Positions 10,771 to 24,471 of a stretch of 64,000 bases of DNA are shown piece by piece (within the stretch, counting starts at the first letter, position 1; every line of letters starts with the position of its first letter). Position numbers and translations under genes: made by a program. The DNA is from Piromyces finnis (Eukaryota; Neocallimastigomycota; Neocallimastigomycetes; Neocallimastigales; Neocallimastigaceae): assembly GCA_002104945.1 (NCBI GenBank), contig MCFH01000005.1, positions 1,229,501-1,293,500 of the forward strand. The letters run 5' to 3'. The notes under the pieces are model-generated. The model worked only from the letters and a program-made list of their open reading frames with translations. It did no database searches and was not told where the DNA came from.

Positions 10771-13700
10771 TTATTGACCTTTTAAATTTTTTGATTTGTT
10801 TATTTAAATTAGTTAATTAGAATGATATTTTGAGTTAATTGTAATGATAAACTTTATCATTTTATTAATAAATACTTTTCTATTTTATGCAATATAATAA
10901 AGTATTGCTACTTATAATAACTTTTTATATATTTTATTCCTGAAATGAGAATTGCCTTTACAGAAAGACTATTTAATTATTTGATATCAAAATTTGTTAT
11001 TCCTTATATCCTGAAATAAAAAATATATATATTTGTTATTTAATTAAAAAAAAAATAATAATAATAATAATAAACGATTTATTTTTATTATTAAAACTAT
11101 TATAATTTGTTTTCATTTAATATATCTTTGATCGTAAAGATAAAAAACACTTTTTTTTATTTTCGAATAAAGCTTTGAATAGTATTTTTTATTATTTTTT
11201 TTTTTAATTTATTATTTATGTATATTTATATAAAATTATTAATGTATATTCATTTTTTTAAATGAAAGCATTCGTTATTATTATTTTTTTAAAAGAATAA
11301 AAGTAAGGAAAATACACTTTTAAAACAAGCAAATAAATAAAGTAAATAAATAAATAAATAAATAAAAAGCTAACTTTTTAACTGAAATATACAATAATTA
11401 TTTTCGTTTTTTTCTTATCATTAAAAAATCTTTACTTAATATATTGAATTATAGTTATTTAATATAATTTAAATATATTTAAAAAAAACAATTTGAAAAG
11501 GTTAGAATTTAAAAAGTTTTGAATTTCATTAATAATTAAATACTTTTTTTTATTAGTACAATATTACAATAGTAATAGCCATAATACACGGCATTTGTGT
11601 AATTTCAAAAAAGGTAAGAATGATTATTTTATATCTTAATATATAAAATATAAAATATTTTGTTAACCTAACCTTTTTAAATTTAACATTTTTGAAATAA
11701 CTTTTAACCTATTATTTAATAATCTTATGTAATTCCTATACATTCAAAAATGGTATACCATTTTTAATAGTAATAAATGAAATAAATATTATTAAAAGTA
11801 AAATACAATTATTTATACTCATATATAGTTTAATATAATTAAAAATACACAAAGTTGTATATTATATTATTAATATTATTAAATATGCAAATTTCTGCAT
11901 GAATAATATTAATATTTATGCATATTTATTAATGTTTCATAATCTTATTTTGAAAATACTTGTTTTAAACTTTTTTAAAAAAATCAACTTTTTTTTTTTA
12001 ATTAAAATAATGATTTCTTTTTTTTTTTTTTTTTGAGTCCAAAAAAGACGAAACATAAATCATGAAAATGAATACTTTTTTTTTTTTTGAAATAATATTT
12101 TAAAAATATATTAATATTTATAAAAAATGAAAAACAAAGATTTATATATTTTAACTGATATATATTTTTTCTTTCTTTTTTTTTAAAAAAAAGTTATGTT
12201 ATAAATTATAATAATAATATTTTAATGTACTTAATAAAACTTTGCAATCAGTAGATATACATTGTTATATATAATCTAAATTAAATATATTTACATATTA
12301 TTATTATGATATAAATAAGAACATAAAATATATAGTAATGTTTTTTATTATTATTTTATTATAACTTTTTTTTTTTATTTTTTATTCCTTAAAAAGAGCT
12401 ATTTTTTTTAAAAATTTCTTTTTAATCTTTTTTTTAAATAGTACAAAATAAATTAAAAAATTGGAAAATTTTTAATTTTTATATTAAGATTATAATATTG
12501 TATAAACAATATATATTAATAATTAATATATTTAAATTAAAATTTTATTAGATTAAAATTTAATTAAGATAGGACGTTTTTTCATTTTTTTAATATTATT
12601 ATAAAAAAAGAGCATCATTAATGCTTTAATGCTTAACAATTTATTTTATTGTTACGACTATAGATTTATAACTATATGTTAAGCTACAAAAACTAATGTT
12701 ATTTTATTTTTAAATATATCTAATAGAAGTGTATTATATCAATTATTTATATATTATTTTTATTATTACAATTTATTTAACTATTTATATATAGCAAAAA
12801 CTCATATTCTATTTATTATTATTATTTAAAAAATAAGTAAATCTACTTTTTAAATATAGATTTTAAAAATAAAAATTTCTTATTATTATATTATTGAATG
12901 GTAATCACCAATTTTTTTTAATTTTTATTTATTTGTTAGCATCGTGTTATTATGTTTTTAATAATTCATTATTTTATTACATAAAAAAAGACCTTTATAT
13001 TTAAATTTTCATATATATATATATTTAATTAGTCTAACTGATGTTTTTAAAGATAAGCTTTACTATTTTTAAAATAGAATCATTTAAATTAAAGTTTAGT
13101 GAATTTAATAGATTTTATAAAGCTTTAAAATATTATACTTAGTTTAACACTTTACCCATTGAAATGAATACATATTATAAAAATAGTAATTAATAGATAT
13201 TTTAGTAATATTATTTTTTAAATATGATAATGAATGTAACTTTTTTTTTTTATTTTTATAAGATATATGCATGCCGAAAATAAAAGTCAATTATTAGATT
13301 AACACTAAAGTTAATAGAATAATAATATTGCTTGTTTATAAATTATATATTTGATATTATAAAATTTATATCATCTTTCATTATATAAGTTGTATTTTTT
13401 TTTTGTAATCCATTATTTTTACAGAATTAATAAACTTAATATTTTAAATTAAAATGTTCTGCAAATATCTTTGTATTATTAAGGTTTTAAATAATGAAAT
13501 AATAAACTTTTTTTTTTATTTTATTTTAATATTTCATTATACTTTTATAATTAATTTTATTTTTAATTTAAATACTAAAAATAATATTAATGATTAAAAT
13601 TTAATTTATTATTATTTTTTTTTTACTATTTTTATTTTAATAAATAGATAAGTAAAAAATAAAAAAAAGTTCAATATGTATTTTTTGATTTAATAGATGA

Positions 13701-16231
13701 AATATAATGTTTTAAGTGTAATATTATTTTTAAAGTGTTTCAGTAGATGGTTTAAGTTAGGAAAACAGTTAAATAGACATAAATATATTATAATATAAAG
13801 AAAATAATAATATAAAATAAAAATTAAATATGCTATCTCCAAAGAAACTTTTTTTTTTTAATTTTAAATAACTAAGAAAATTCTTTTTAGAATATAGAAA
13901 ATTCAAATTTCTTAATTTCTTTTTCTAATAAATTTAGTTTATGATAAAGTTTAATTTTTTTATTTTTTAAAAGGCTTTTATCCATTTTTTAAAGAAATTT
14001 ATATAATTGAATAATTTTTTTTTTCTTTATAACACTATTTTTACACTTTTTTCTTTTATTTCCAATTATATAATTCTAATTATAATATGGCATCTATTGT
14101 AATGGTGTATGTCTAAAAAAAAAACTATACAAATATTGCTTTACAAATTATCATTTTTTACCTATTACTTAATACTTTCTTTTAACTTTACTTTATCCTA
14201 AAGATTTCTTATTTTTAGAATTAAAATTTTTGAATGTATTTTTTTTTTAAATTATATAAAATTATCAAAGTTTTATTTTAAAATGTAAACAATGAATTAT
14301 TTTTATTTTCAAATGATAAAATAATATTTAATGTATGTTAAAAATATCATCAATTTCTATTATTCTTTTAACTCAAACTTTATAAATTTCCTGTCTTTTA
14401 AAGTTCCTTTTTATATAACTTTTTAATTATTATTATTTTTTAATTAATCTTTATTAATAGTTCAATTACCAATAAATTTTTTAAATTATATTAATTATAA
14501 TAAAATTTGTATTACATATTTAATGTTCCATATATTATCTTATAATCCAATATAATACAAAAGTTTTTTTTATAAAAAATTTAATTTATAGTTTATAATG
14601 GCAATTCCCAAAAAAAAAAAAAGACTTTTCAATTGAAAGAAAGAAAAGTATTATTTGCAAGATCCTCTAATCATTATTCAATTAATAAGAACTATATTTT
14701 TTATTTTGTAATAAAGAATGTGTAATATTATTAAGGAAAAGGAAATAATAATCATGAATTACTTAAAAATAAACACTTTTTCATGTATATTTTATTATCC
14801 ATCTTAATGTTACAGTTGATGATGATGATATATATATTTTTAAATTCTATTCATTAATCTTTTCTATTTGAGTAGTAAATATGTCTTTTATAGTTTTTTT
14901 TTTAAATGTAACTATAAACGTTTACCAACACTTTTTTTTTTTTTTTTTTTTTAATAATATTTATTTTGAATTACAGTTGTGACAGTAGGAATAAAATTTT
15001 TTTTTTATTGATTAGTTATATTACTAAAATAAGAATATTAATGTAATTTATACTTTTGTAATTATGTAATTCATTATATGTATGAAACGAATAACTATAT
15101 CCTGTCTCTTTTAATATTCATTTTCAATATATAGAAGAGACAAATTTATCAAAAATATAGACTAATCATAATTATATTATAATTGGTTTAGATATAGTAT
15201 TAATTCTTTTTAGTTTTATTATATGTTATTACATATCATTGTCATCATAGGTTATTTATTATAATTTATAAATAATTGCTTTACATCCCTATTATTGCTT
15301 CTTTTTATACATAATAATAATGATACACATTTACCTGTTGACTTTACTAATGTTTTTTTGATGACTTGCTTTTTTTAAATGTTTTTTTTTTTTACATTTT
15401 ATTGGATAAAATTGTTATAAAATGTACAACACATTAGATAAATGACCAATAATATTTGTATAATATAATTATTAATAATATAATGTAAAAGTGAAATGTA
15501 ATTAAAATTAGTGCATAAAGTTTATCTCTTAAAATAAAACAATTTTCTACATCACATAGCATGTTTTTTTTTAGTTATTGTAAATATTATAATACACCAT
15601 TTATTATGTAGTAAATATACATTTATTGGATTATAGTGTAATATATTTATTGATTAATTCTATCTCAATTATAAAAATATCTTTAATTTTATATATTAGT
15701 GGGTAATAAATTTATATTGAATGCAATATAAATGAATATATCTAAATATATAAATATTAATAAATTTTAATTGATATAAAATTTATAATGAACTAATATA
15801 GAAACAAATTAAATAATATATGATAATTCATTTTTTATCCATATAATTAAATAGAATAATATAATTTATAATATATTATCATTATACATAATAAATGATA
15901 ATGAATGATGGCATACTTTTTAAATTTTTATTATATTTATAGAATAATAATTTTTTTAGAAATTAATTTCGTAATATTTAAAATTTTAATTATATTTTTT
16001 TTTCAATGATGATAAAGTTTAATATATAAAATATATTGTAATATATATACAATTATTATTGATAAATATATTGTATTATATACTATTAATATTAAAAAAA
16101 AAAAGTATATAAAAACAATTCATTTCACCTTTTTTTTTTTTCATTATAGTAATATCAATAGTATAAATTGATTTTAATACAAAAAAACAATTAATTTAAA
16201 TATAAAAAATTTTTATTAATTTTTAATTAAA
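10771..16231. other. 5.4-kb gene-free AT-rich region
   Basis: Read on both strands; no frame with protein-like composition, no tRNA-like clover leaf and no repeated LTR. It holds homopolymer A/T runs, short ATT/AAT and AAAT runs (for example about 11335-11366) and scattered stops. The last few hundred bases contain the promoter of the GPI-protein gene. Confidence 0.55.
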
Positions 16232-16957
16232 ATGAAGGCTTTACAATTATCTTTATTAACTTCTTTAATTTTAGCCGTTTCTGCTAAGATTAAGATTACT
16301 AACCCAGTTGAAGGTACTGTTTGGGAATTCGGTAAGGCAAACAACGTTACATGGCAATGTTTAGACGGTGAAAGTGGTAAGGAAGATATTAACCTTATTT
16401 TCACTGATGGTGTTGATCCAGAAAAATTTAGAGGTGAACCAATTGCCACTCAACCAATTGATGATGTTTCTAAGGGATTTGCTGAATTCGATTTAAGTAA
16501 GATTGATAAATCTAAATTACCACCAACTGCTGACCAATACTTCATTCGTTTCGGTGATGTTGATGGTTCATACTCTCACCTTTTCACTATTAATGGTGGT
16601 ACTGGTGCTGCTGCCAAGCCAAATGAAGTTACTGGTTCAGACTCTTCTTCTTCTACCACTGGTTCATCTTCATCTAGTGGTTCATCTTCATCTAGTGATT
16701 CAACCTCTTCTGGATCTAACAACACTGGTTCAACTACTGGATCCAACACTAACACTAACTCTACTGATACTAACAACACTGGTTCAAATGCTACTACTGG
16801 TACCCCAACTAACACCACTGTTCCAGGTAACAGTACCGTTTCCCAAGTTGTTACTGGAACTCCAATCTCTTCCAAGCCAACTTCTTCTGACTCTATGAAG
16901 ACTATTACTTCTTCATTCGTTGCTCTTACCGTTGCTGTTGTTGCTTTACTTTTCTAA
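16232..16957 (+). CDS. GPI-anchored Ser/Thr-rich cell-surface protein, Kre9/Knh1-type N-terminal domain, 241 aa
   Basis: Secreted wall or membrane protein. Residues 1-18 form a signal peptide (KALQLSLLTSLILAVSA). Residues 19-120 match the fungal Ser-Thr-rich GPI-anchored membrane family Ig-like domain, with the hallmark opening KITNPVEGTVWEFGKANNVTW and closing YFIRFGDVDGSYSHLFTI. Residues 130-215 are almost only Ser, Thr, Gly and Asn, with many N-glycosylation sequons: an O-/N-glycosylated stalk. The last about 17 residues are hydrophobic (SSFVALTVAVVALLF) after a small-residue stretch, which is a GPI addition signal. Single exon. Codons are cleaner than the flanks, pointing to good expression. 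The family is linked to beta-glucan/wall assembly and adhesion; the exact role is unknown. Confidence 0.9.
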   Translation: MKALQLSLLTSLILAVSAKIKITNPVEGTVWEFGKANNVTWQCLDGESGKEDINLIFTDGVDPEKFRGEPIATQPIDDVSKGFAEFDLSKIDKSKLPPTADQYFIRFGDVDGSYSHLFTINGGTGAAAKPNEVTGSDSSSSTTGSSSSSGSSSSSDSTSSGSNNTGSTTGSNTNTNSTDTNNTGSNATTGTPTNTTVPGNSTVSQVVTGTPISSKPTSSDSMKTITSSFVALTVAVVALLF

Positions 16958-18174
16958 ATGATAAATATATAATAATATTACCTACACCCTTTAATATATA
17001 ACATATAATAATTTAAGTCATAAAATATTTTATCTATCAAAATTTTATCATATAAAGTTATAATAGAAAGATAGCAATTATAAATGTTATCTTTATAAAA
17101 AATGATTATTTAATTATTTAATTTATTATTTTATTATAATAATAGATTATTTTTAAAGTTTAATATTTATTTTAATAAAAAATAAAACTATTTAAAAAAA
17201 AAATTATTATAAAATTTTATTATATAAAGTGTTTGGGTAAACTGGAAAGATGAAAGTTATATTTTAAATGATAAGCAAAATAAAAAATTGTTTCTTTTAA
17301 AGTTTTGATTTTTTTTTTATCTTATTATTAGGGAGTAACATGTATTTATAAAATTGATTATTTAATTGGGGGAAAAATTATTAAATGTTATTTATTTTTA
17401 AAGTGGATTTTTTTTTAAATTTATATTGAAGTATAAAGTTAATTTTATTAAATTTTATAAAGTTTTTTATTCATTTATATACTTTTGGTAGTAAGGAATT
17501 TTTCAGATAATTCTTTATTTAATATAAATATTAATAGAAATAAGAAATCTATATATTTGTGATATAAAGAACAAAATAAAGAACATAAAAACTAATATTT
17601 ATTCTTATTTTTGTTATTATTATTATTATTAATATTTTTAAAAAAAATTAATTATTCTATCGGCTATTGACTAGCGATGTTATGGTTAATTTAAGCAATC
17701 GAATTTATTACTTGATGGAATAAATATAATTAAAATAACCAATAAAAAATCGTATTTTTTTCTTTTAAAATTTTGATATTTTAGATAATAATAATAGAAA
17801 AAATTATTATACTAATATTAAGCATTACCATATTTTTTTTATATATTATTAATAAAAAGCAAAGAAGTATTTACTTCTTATAGCTTTTTAGTATTCATTA
17901 AGAAATAAAAATTTTTCTTATTACAATATATAATATTAGTTAACAAATAATATCACTTGTATTTAGTGAATAATACTATTTAATTTTTTACTTTTTTGTC
18001 AAATATAAATATGTACAATAATGTATTACATATTAAAAATATAAAAATTAATTAAATAAACTAATTAAAAGACATCCAATCATATAATTCAATGATTCAT
18101 CCAACAAAAGGAAATAAAAAAATTTAATCTAAAATATTATAAATAGAATACCTTTTTACACCTTGTTAATCTTC
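16958..18174. other. AT-rich spacer and upstream region of U1
   Basis: No gene seen. A TATAAATA-like box lies near 18137-18145, about 30 bases before the U1 5' end, a plausible Pol II snRNA promoter element. Confidence 0.5.
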
Positions 18175-18338
18175 ATACTTACCTGGCGAGGGTTATCTGT
18201 GATCAAGAAGGCAGATAACACGATTGGGAAATTTAACATTGCACAACGTTAAGTGGCCTGATTGCGAACATTCAAAAGAATGTCTCGGTCGCATAATTTT
18301 TGGTGGTGGGGTATACAGGCGTTCGCGCCAGTAAACCC
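18175..18338 (+). ncRNA. U1 spliceosomal snRNA, about 164 nt
   Basis: The 5' end ATACTTACCTGG is the U1 sequence that pairs with 5' splice sites (complement of CAG|GTAAGT). Stem-loop I has the U1-70K loop GATCAAGAAGG (one change from the metazoan loop). Stem-loop II carries ATTGCAC, the U1A-binding loop. A canonical Sm site AATTTTTTGG sits at 18295-18304, followed by the 3' stem GGCG-TTCG-CGCC closed by GGG/CCC. Total length equals that of human U1. The gene is a sharp GC island in AT-rich DNA. The donors in this window, mostly GTAAAT, GTAAGT and GTATxx, fit this RNA. The 5' end is inferred from homology and the 3' end from the last stem. Confidence 0.95.
18295..18304 (+). other. Sm-protein binding site of U1
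   Basis: AATTTTTTGG, single-stranded between stem-loop III and the terminal stem, matches the Sm consensus AU4-6GG. It is the landing site of the Sm ring. Confidence 0.9.
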
Positions 18339-18556
18339 TTTACAAATTAAATTAATTTAAAAATTATAAATATTAAATAATTGTTTAAAATTAACAATAA
18401 AATATATTATTCTAAAATGTGATATTAAAGAAAAGTTTGCATTATAAATTATTTATTTTATAATAGACAATTTAAAGTTTAATTTGATTTACTTATTTAT
18501 TTATTAATTTTTAATTTTTTATTTAAAGATGGTTAAATTATTAATTAATTAAATAA

Positions 18557-20460
18557 TTAATATTTATTTTGGGTATAATAATAGATATGATTATTATTTT
18601 GATTTTTTGCATAAATAATATAATTATTTTTTGAATTATTATTGAAAATTTTTATTTGTTCAAGACAACTAGCAAAGTTTATATAATTATATTCCAAGTT
18701 AATAATCGTTTCTGTATCATTTATTTTTTGAGTTTTCACATTATTTACTAATTCTTTTCTTTCATTATTTTTGTTTATTATAGCGATAAAAGAAATTAAA
18801 CCTCGTTCTGTAATATAATTATGTTGAAGATCCATGTGAAGTAAACATGGTAAATAAATGAGTTGAGTAGCAATAATTTCCAAAGTATTATTTTCTATTT
18901 GTTGATAAGATAAATCTATTGAGGTTAATTGATGACCATAATACTGTAAATTTTTGATAATTTTTTGACATCCATCATTACCAAATGAAAATTCACTAAA
19001 ATTTTGTTCATTATTGTTTTGATGTTCCTCCTTTATTTGTTGTTTACTATTATGGATATCGGATTGACTTTTTCCTTTAGAATTTTTGGGGTATGCATCA
19101 GGAGGGTTTGTAGTATTTAATTCAAGTTCTGAATCGTCATCATCACCCTCCTCATCACCTTCATTAGATTCCTTTTTTCCATGAGATCTTGTTGAATATA
19201 AACAACTATTATGGAGGTATTCATAATCTTTAATATCATCAAACGCTTCTAGATTTTTATAACCTGCTAATCCTAATACCTGCAGTTTACTTTCTTTACA
19301 TGTTTTTAAAAGTTCGCTAAACTCATCGGAGATAGAATCGGTAAAAAGATTATGACTTAAATCTATTTCTTTTATTTCTGTATACATTAGAATCGTTTTC
19401 ATTAAAAGTATAAGACCTTTAGGCCTTATTTTATTATTAGAAAGAAGAAGAGTTTTTAACGATTTTTGATTATGATAGTATTGATGTTGATTAATATAAA
19501 TATTATCGGTAGAATAAAGAGATGAAGTTGCTGCTGCTGTTGTCGTTGTTGTTGTATTACCAACAAAATAACTTTTTAAATTTTTAGCTAATAATTCTGT
19601 ACAAGATATACCAAGATCCATTCCTGATAAATCCATTGTATGAAGTCTTGGTTGAAGATTATTAAATGCACTAATAAGTTGGAAAAGCATAGCCGCCGGG
19701 AATTTATTATAGGATAAATCAATGATTTGAAGTTGAGAGGTATTTGAAGTTAAAAGTGAATTTAATACTGTCATGGAAAGCGCCGTATTTTTGGAATAAT
19801 ACTTTTCATTCTTTCCATTTTCATTATCTGTATTATCATCCTCATTTCCACTATCTTGTTCACTTTTTTCATCATCAATATCAGCATCCATATCATTACT
19901 TTTTCCCTTTATTTGATGAGTTTTAACATTATTTGCTAGTCGTAGTACTTGAAGCGTTGGGTGATTTTTAATGACATTTAAAATCATTTCTATTGCTGTT
20001 AGAGAAAGTTGACATTGACAAAGGATTAAATTTTTTAAGGCAAGAAGAGATGATTTTGTATTTGAAGAAGAAAATTTAATAGCATATTTATTTTGATTTG
20101 TTCTTGACAGCATTGATTGATTCTGGGTTTGATTTAAGGCATTCAATAAAAAGTTTAAGGAAGTTTGATTTAATGGCATTTTTGATAAATTTAAGGTTAC
20201 CAAATTTGTATTTAATACTAAGGATTCTAGTGAATCATTTAGCATTTCATTTTGGAAATAAGAATAAGGAATAAATAAATTATTATAACCATTATTACCA
20301 TTGCCATTATTATCATTATTATTATTATTATTTGTGCTGTTTATTAATGTGTTATTATATTTTGGAGAAATCTTTATGGATAGGATATAATCTTATAATT
20401 ATTTTAATAGTATAAAAATTATTATTAATATTAGTATTAATAATCATAATAAATATTGTA

Positions 20461-20497
<37 letters not shown>

Positions 20498-22028
20498 GCT
20501 ATTATATTTACCTGTATTATTATTATAAGCTGTTGATAAATAATCCACATATCGATTATTAAAATATTTATTTATTATATGGATTATTTCTTCTATTTTT
20601 TTCTCACATTTTTCACTTTCATCCTTCATTTTATTATATTGATTGTTTTTATTTTCTTGATTTTCTGTAAGGGTAATACTTTTTATGGTATCATTAATAT
20701 CAAAATTAATTAAAAATGGATGACAAATGTATTTATTATTAGTTATTAATGATTTTATAAACATTTCTAGGTTTATCATGCTATCTGGAGTTATTTTGTT
20801 GAGTTGTACGGTTAGTCTTTTAATTGGCGCTATTGTATCAAGGAATAATGAATCAATTCTATTGTCTGAAAGGGTAATGCAAAGATCTTGAATAATTTCA
20901 TGTTCATTTTGAATTAAATCTTTAATATAGTTATGGAAGGTGGCAGACCATTTATGTTGACTAGTATTCTTTATCCATTGTTCTGTTAAGTATTGAAGAC
21001 ATACCTTTCGATAATAGGATAATGGTTTATTTAATGTCTCTAAAATACATTTTTTATGCCATTGTTTCATCCAATAATAATTCAAACAATAACTATTATT
21101 AAAACTATGAAATTCATAATGTTTTAATTTATGAGAAAGTAATAACTTTAAATAATTCTTCTTATAGATTTTTTGAAGTTGAATGCCCTCAATCTTTTCT
21201 TGTTGAAGTAATTGTTCTGCATGGAGACATTGATGAATATTTAACCGTTTAATAATATGATTAATAAGAGTAGTTGTTAAACCGTAGAAACTATCAACAT
21301 CTATTATTATTTTTATTTTTATTTTTTTTTTTAAAAAGTTATCCATTGGCAAATTAAAAACAATAAAAAAAAGAGGGTCAAAAATTAATATTTATTTTAA
21401 AATAATGAAAAAAAAAGATAGTAAATAAATATTTATTAGAAAAAGAAAAAATAATTAATTGAAAAAATTATTATTAATTTTATTTACCATCAAATATTTT
21501 GGCAATATAATCAGCACAAGTATCAATAAGTTTAGGAAGATCAAAATATAGTGCTGCTTCAATTAATAAAAAGACATTATCGTATTTTGGAATAAATTTA
21601 TATTCTTGAATAGCTTTAGGTATTGTTATATCCTTATGGTCTGAATAATTAGAGGTTGTATAATAATCAGTGGAGGTAGAATATTGATTTTCTTGATCTT
21701 TTCCATAAAATTGATGAAACCATTCATAATATAAATAATATATTATATCTTCCATAACTTCATGAGGAACTGATGGGAATGTAAATATATTTGTTTTACC
21801 TTCTAAAAAGTTACCTGTGAGAAAAAAAAAAGAATTATATTTCATAGTAGTAAAAATAAAAATTAAATAAAACAATACATGTATTTTGTTTTATGAAAAA
21901 AAAAAAAATAAAAAATTCATTTTATATTTTAATGAATGAAATAGAAAATAAAAAGATTATAGAGATAGGTGTTTAGGTAGAATGAATATTGAATTAAATA
22001 AAAATTATTTTAAATTTATTAATTTTTG

Positions 22029-22069
<41 letters not shown>

Positions 22070-24471
22070 CAACCTACTTGAATTTTTATAGATATGTTGA
22101 ATAGTTCTAGATAGAAAAGCAATTTTTAAAGGTAAACTTTCAATAATACCTTTTAATTGTAAATAATTATCATTATTATCATCATTGATATCATCGCTGT
22201 TATCTCCCCATTCATTGTATTTAGGACATTTTAAGGAAATCCAGGGTTGATTTTCCCATTCATTTGCAAGATTAGTAATAATCCATGATTTGAAATAATT
22301 CTTTGATTTGACGTTGACCTCTTCGTTTTGTAAATACATTATTGAATTATGACTGATAGACTGATCTTGTAATAGCTTCCTTTGTGTATTAATATTATTT
22401 TTATCCTTTTCTTCTATTTTCGTTGTAGGTTCTCGTTTAAGTTGACAATTATTAGTATTTTCCATACTTTCATTAAAATCTTTATTATTTTTTAAATATT
22501 CTTTTTTGAATATATTATAATCTATGAAATCGCCATTTTTAACATCATTTAATAGTGAATTTATTCGACTAGTTTTCTGTGGAATAGGCTTTGATATGCT
22601 TAGATCGTATTGATTTATTTTTGATGTAGTATAGTTGAAGGGAAGAGATTCTACATTTTTATTTTTATTATTACTATAGTTATCATTTTTTTCTTTGTTA
22701 AGAACATTTAAACGATTACCATTATGTTTTAGAGGATAAAGGGGTTGAAGTGTAATTTCACTATTATTACTTTTTGTATTTGAAATTATATGATCCATAG
22801 AATTAACTGGAGGTTGTTGATATTGATTATTATATACTCTATTGACATTCACATTTATTTTTTCCAACTTCTGAGTAGGTGGGTGCCGTTTATCCTTTTC
22901 TCCACTTATTTTACTTGAAATTTTATGATTCAAAAGCGATGTATTTTTAATAATGTATCCGTTTGTTACGGATGGAAGTTTATTGAGTTTTGGGGCCTCA
23001 GATTTTGATTTTTCGTTAAAGAGATAGGACTTTAAAGAATAGTCATTTCCTATTGAAGAGGCAACTCCTCTTTCACCAACATTAGGAATGATATTATTTA
23101 ATATGTTAGATGATGCTTTTTTATTCCTATCGTCATAACAATTAATATCACTTGTAGCTTGAATATAATTTTCTTTTTTATATAATATTTCTTCGTTATA
23201 ATCGAATGATTTTAAAAGATTTCCATCTTGATCAAATACAATTTTTTTACTATTTGGTGAGAAAGAAACTGGTGTGGGGGAGTCGTTGTTCCTTAAACTC
23301 TTGCCACTATCATTATCGATATAATGGTTATTATGAGAGTTACTATTGTTGTACAGATGATCATTTAGGATAATATCATCACTACTATTAAGATATTTTT
23401 GTGAAAATTTATCAGAACCTATTGTATCATTCATTATATTTTTCAATTCTAAAAAAAAAAAAAGAGTTTTTTTTTTTTTTTTTTTTCATAAATTATAAAA
23501 TGAAAGAAATATATTATCATTATGTATATAATGTATATATAATATTTATATGGATAGAAAAGATAGAAAATTTTAATTCTAATGATAATAATTGTATTTT
23601 ATAGTATAAAATAGAAAGAATGCATATATTTTAAGTTTTTTTTTTTATTTTTTTATACAATAATAATACCATAAATGATTTATGTAATATTGTTATATTG
23701 TAGTATTGTTATATAATATTAAAAAAAATTTTTATATACCATACCTAAATCAAAATTATTATTTTTAGGAATTTTCTTTTTCCCTAGAATACCATTTTTT
23801 TTTTCAGATTTTATTTTTGGTAATTTTGATTTTTCTAAACTGAAGGTATCATCAAAATAATTATTTATACTTTTTGTTATGTCATTCAGGGTGGAAGGAG
23901 AAGGAGAGGTCGATGTCATATATTTTTGATAGTATTCAGGAGCAAGATTTTTTGGATTAATTCGAATATTATTGGAATTTTTCCAATATGATTTTTGATT
24001 TGAATTAGATCTTGAGGATAGAACATGCTGCTGTTCTTTCAATAAACCATGATTGCTTTTATAATTGTTTTGATGAGAATATCCACTATTATTATTGTTA
24101 AATTTATCATAATTTTTATTTATAATAACTACATTATAAGTTTGTATAAATATATATTTATTATTATTTTTTCATTAATATAAAGTAATATTTATTATTG
24201 AATTAATGATATAATATTACTAATACTATTTTTTAATAAAAATAAAAATGATTAAAAAAAAAAAAAGTAAAGAGCAGTAATTGCTATAAATAGAAACAAA
24301 CTACCATTTTTTTATCATATATAATTTACCTTTATTATCATTGCTATATTTAAATTTTCGTCGATTTGGTGATAAAGTAGTAGTTGAAGAATTTCCTCCC
24401 ACATGAAAATCATCATTAGTGTAACGATTTATTTTTAATGAAAATAGATTTGAATTAATATTGTAATTCAT
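18557..24471 (-). CDS. Elongin-C/SKP1-like domain plus LRR protein, six exons, 1,615 aa
   Basis: Assembled by splice junctions that keep one frame. Exons, in order: 24330-24471, 23745-24128, 22078-23448, 21488-21814, 20512-21300, 18557-20391. All five introns are phase 1 and sum to 1,616 codons. Residues 1-600 are Asn/Ser/Lys-rich low complexity. Around 620-740, split over exons 3 and 4, is an elongin-C/SKP1/BTB fold: LPLKIAFLSRTIQHIY, then FTFPSVPHEVMEDIIYYLYY, an insert, and FLLIEAALYFDLPKLIDTCADYI. This matches elongin C's S-TI, IP-VL-YF-Y and ALELLMAANFLD blocks. Exon 5 is helical. Exon 6 contains ribonuclease-inhibitor-type LRRs (LQIIDLSYNKF, LHTMDLSGMDL, LKTLLLSNNKI, IKEIDLSHNLF, LTSIDLSYQQI, LLHMDLQHNYI) with acidic inserts. 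Likely a scaffold or substrate adaptor of a cullin-type ubiquitin ligase (inference). Exon 3's donor (GTAGGT) is chosen by frame. The fused architecture is unusual. Confidence 0.82.

Noticed and set aside
16576-16875. Antisense and alternate frames inside the GPI protein gene
   Set aside because: Shadows of the biased Ser/Thr codons; only the 16232 frame has a signal peptide, domain and GPI signal.
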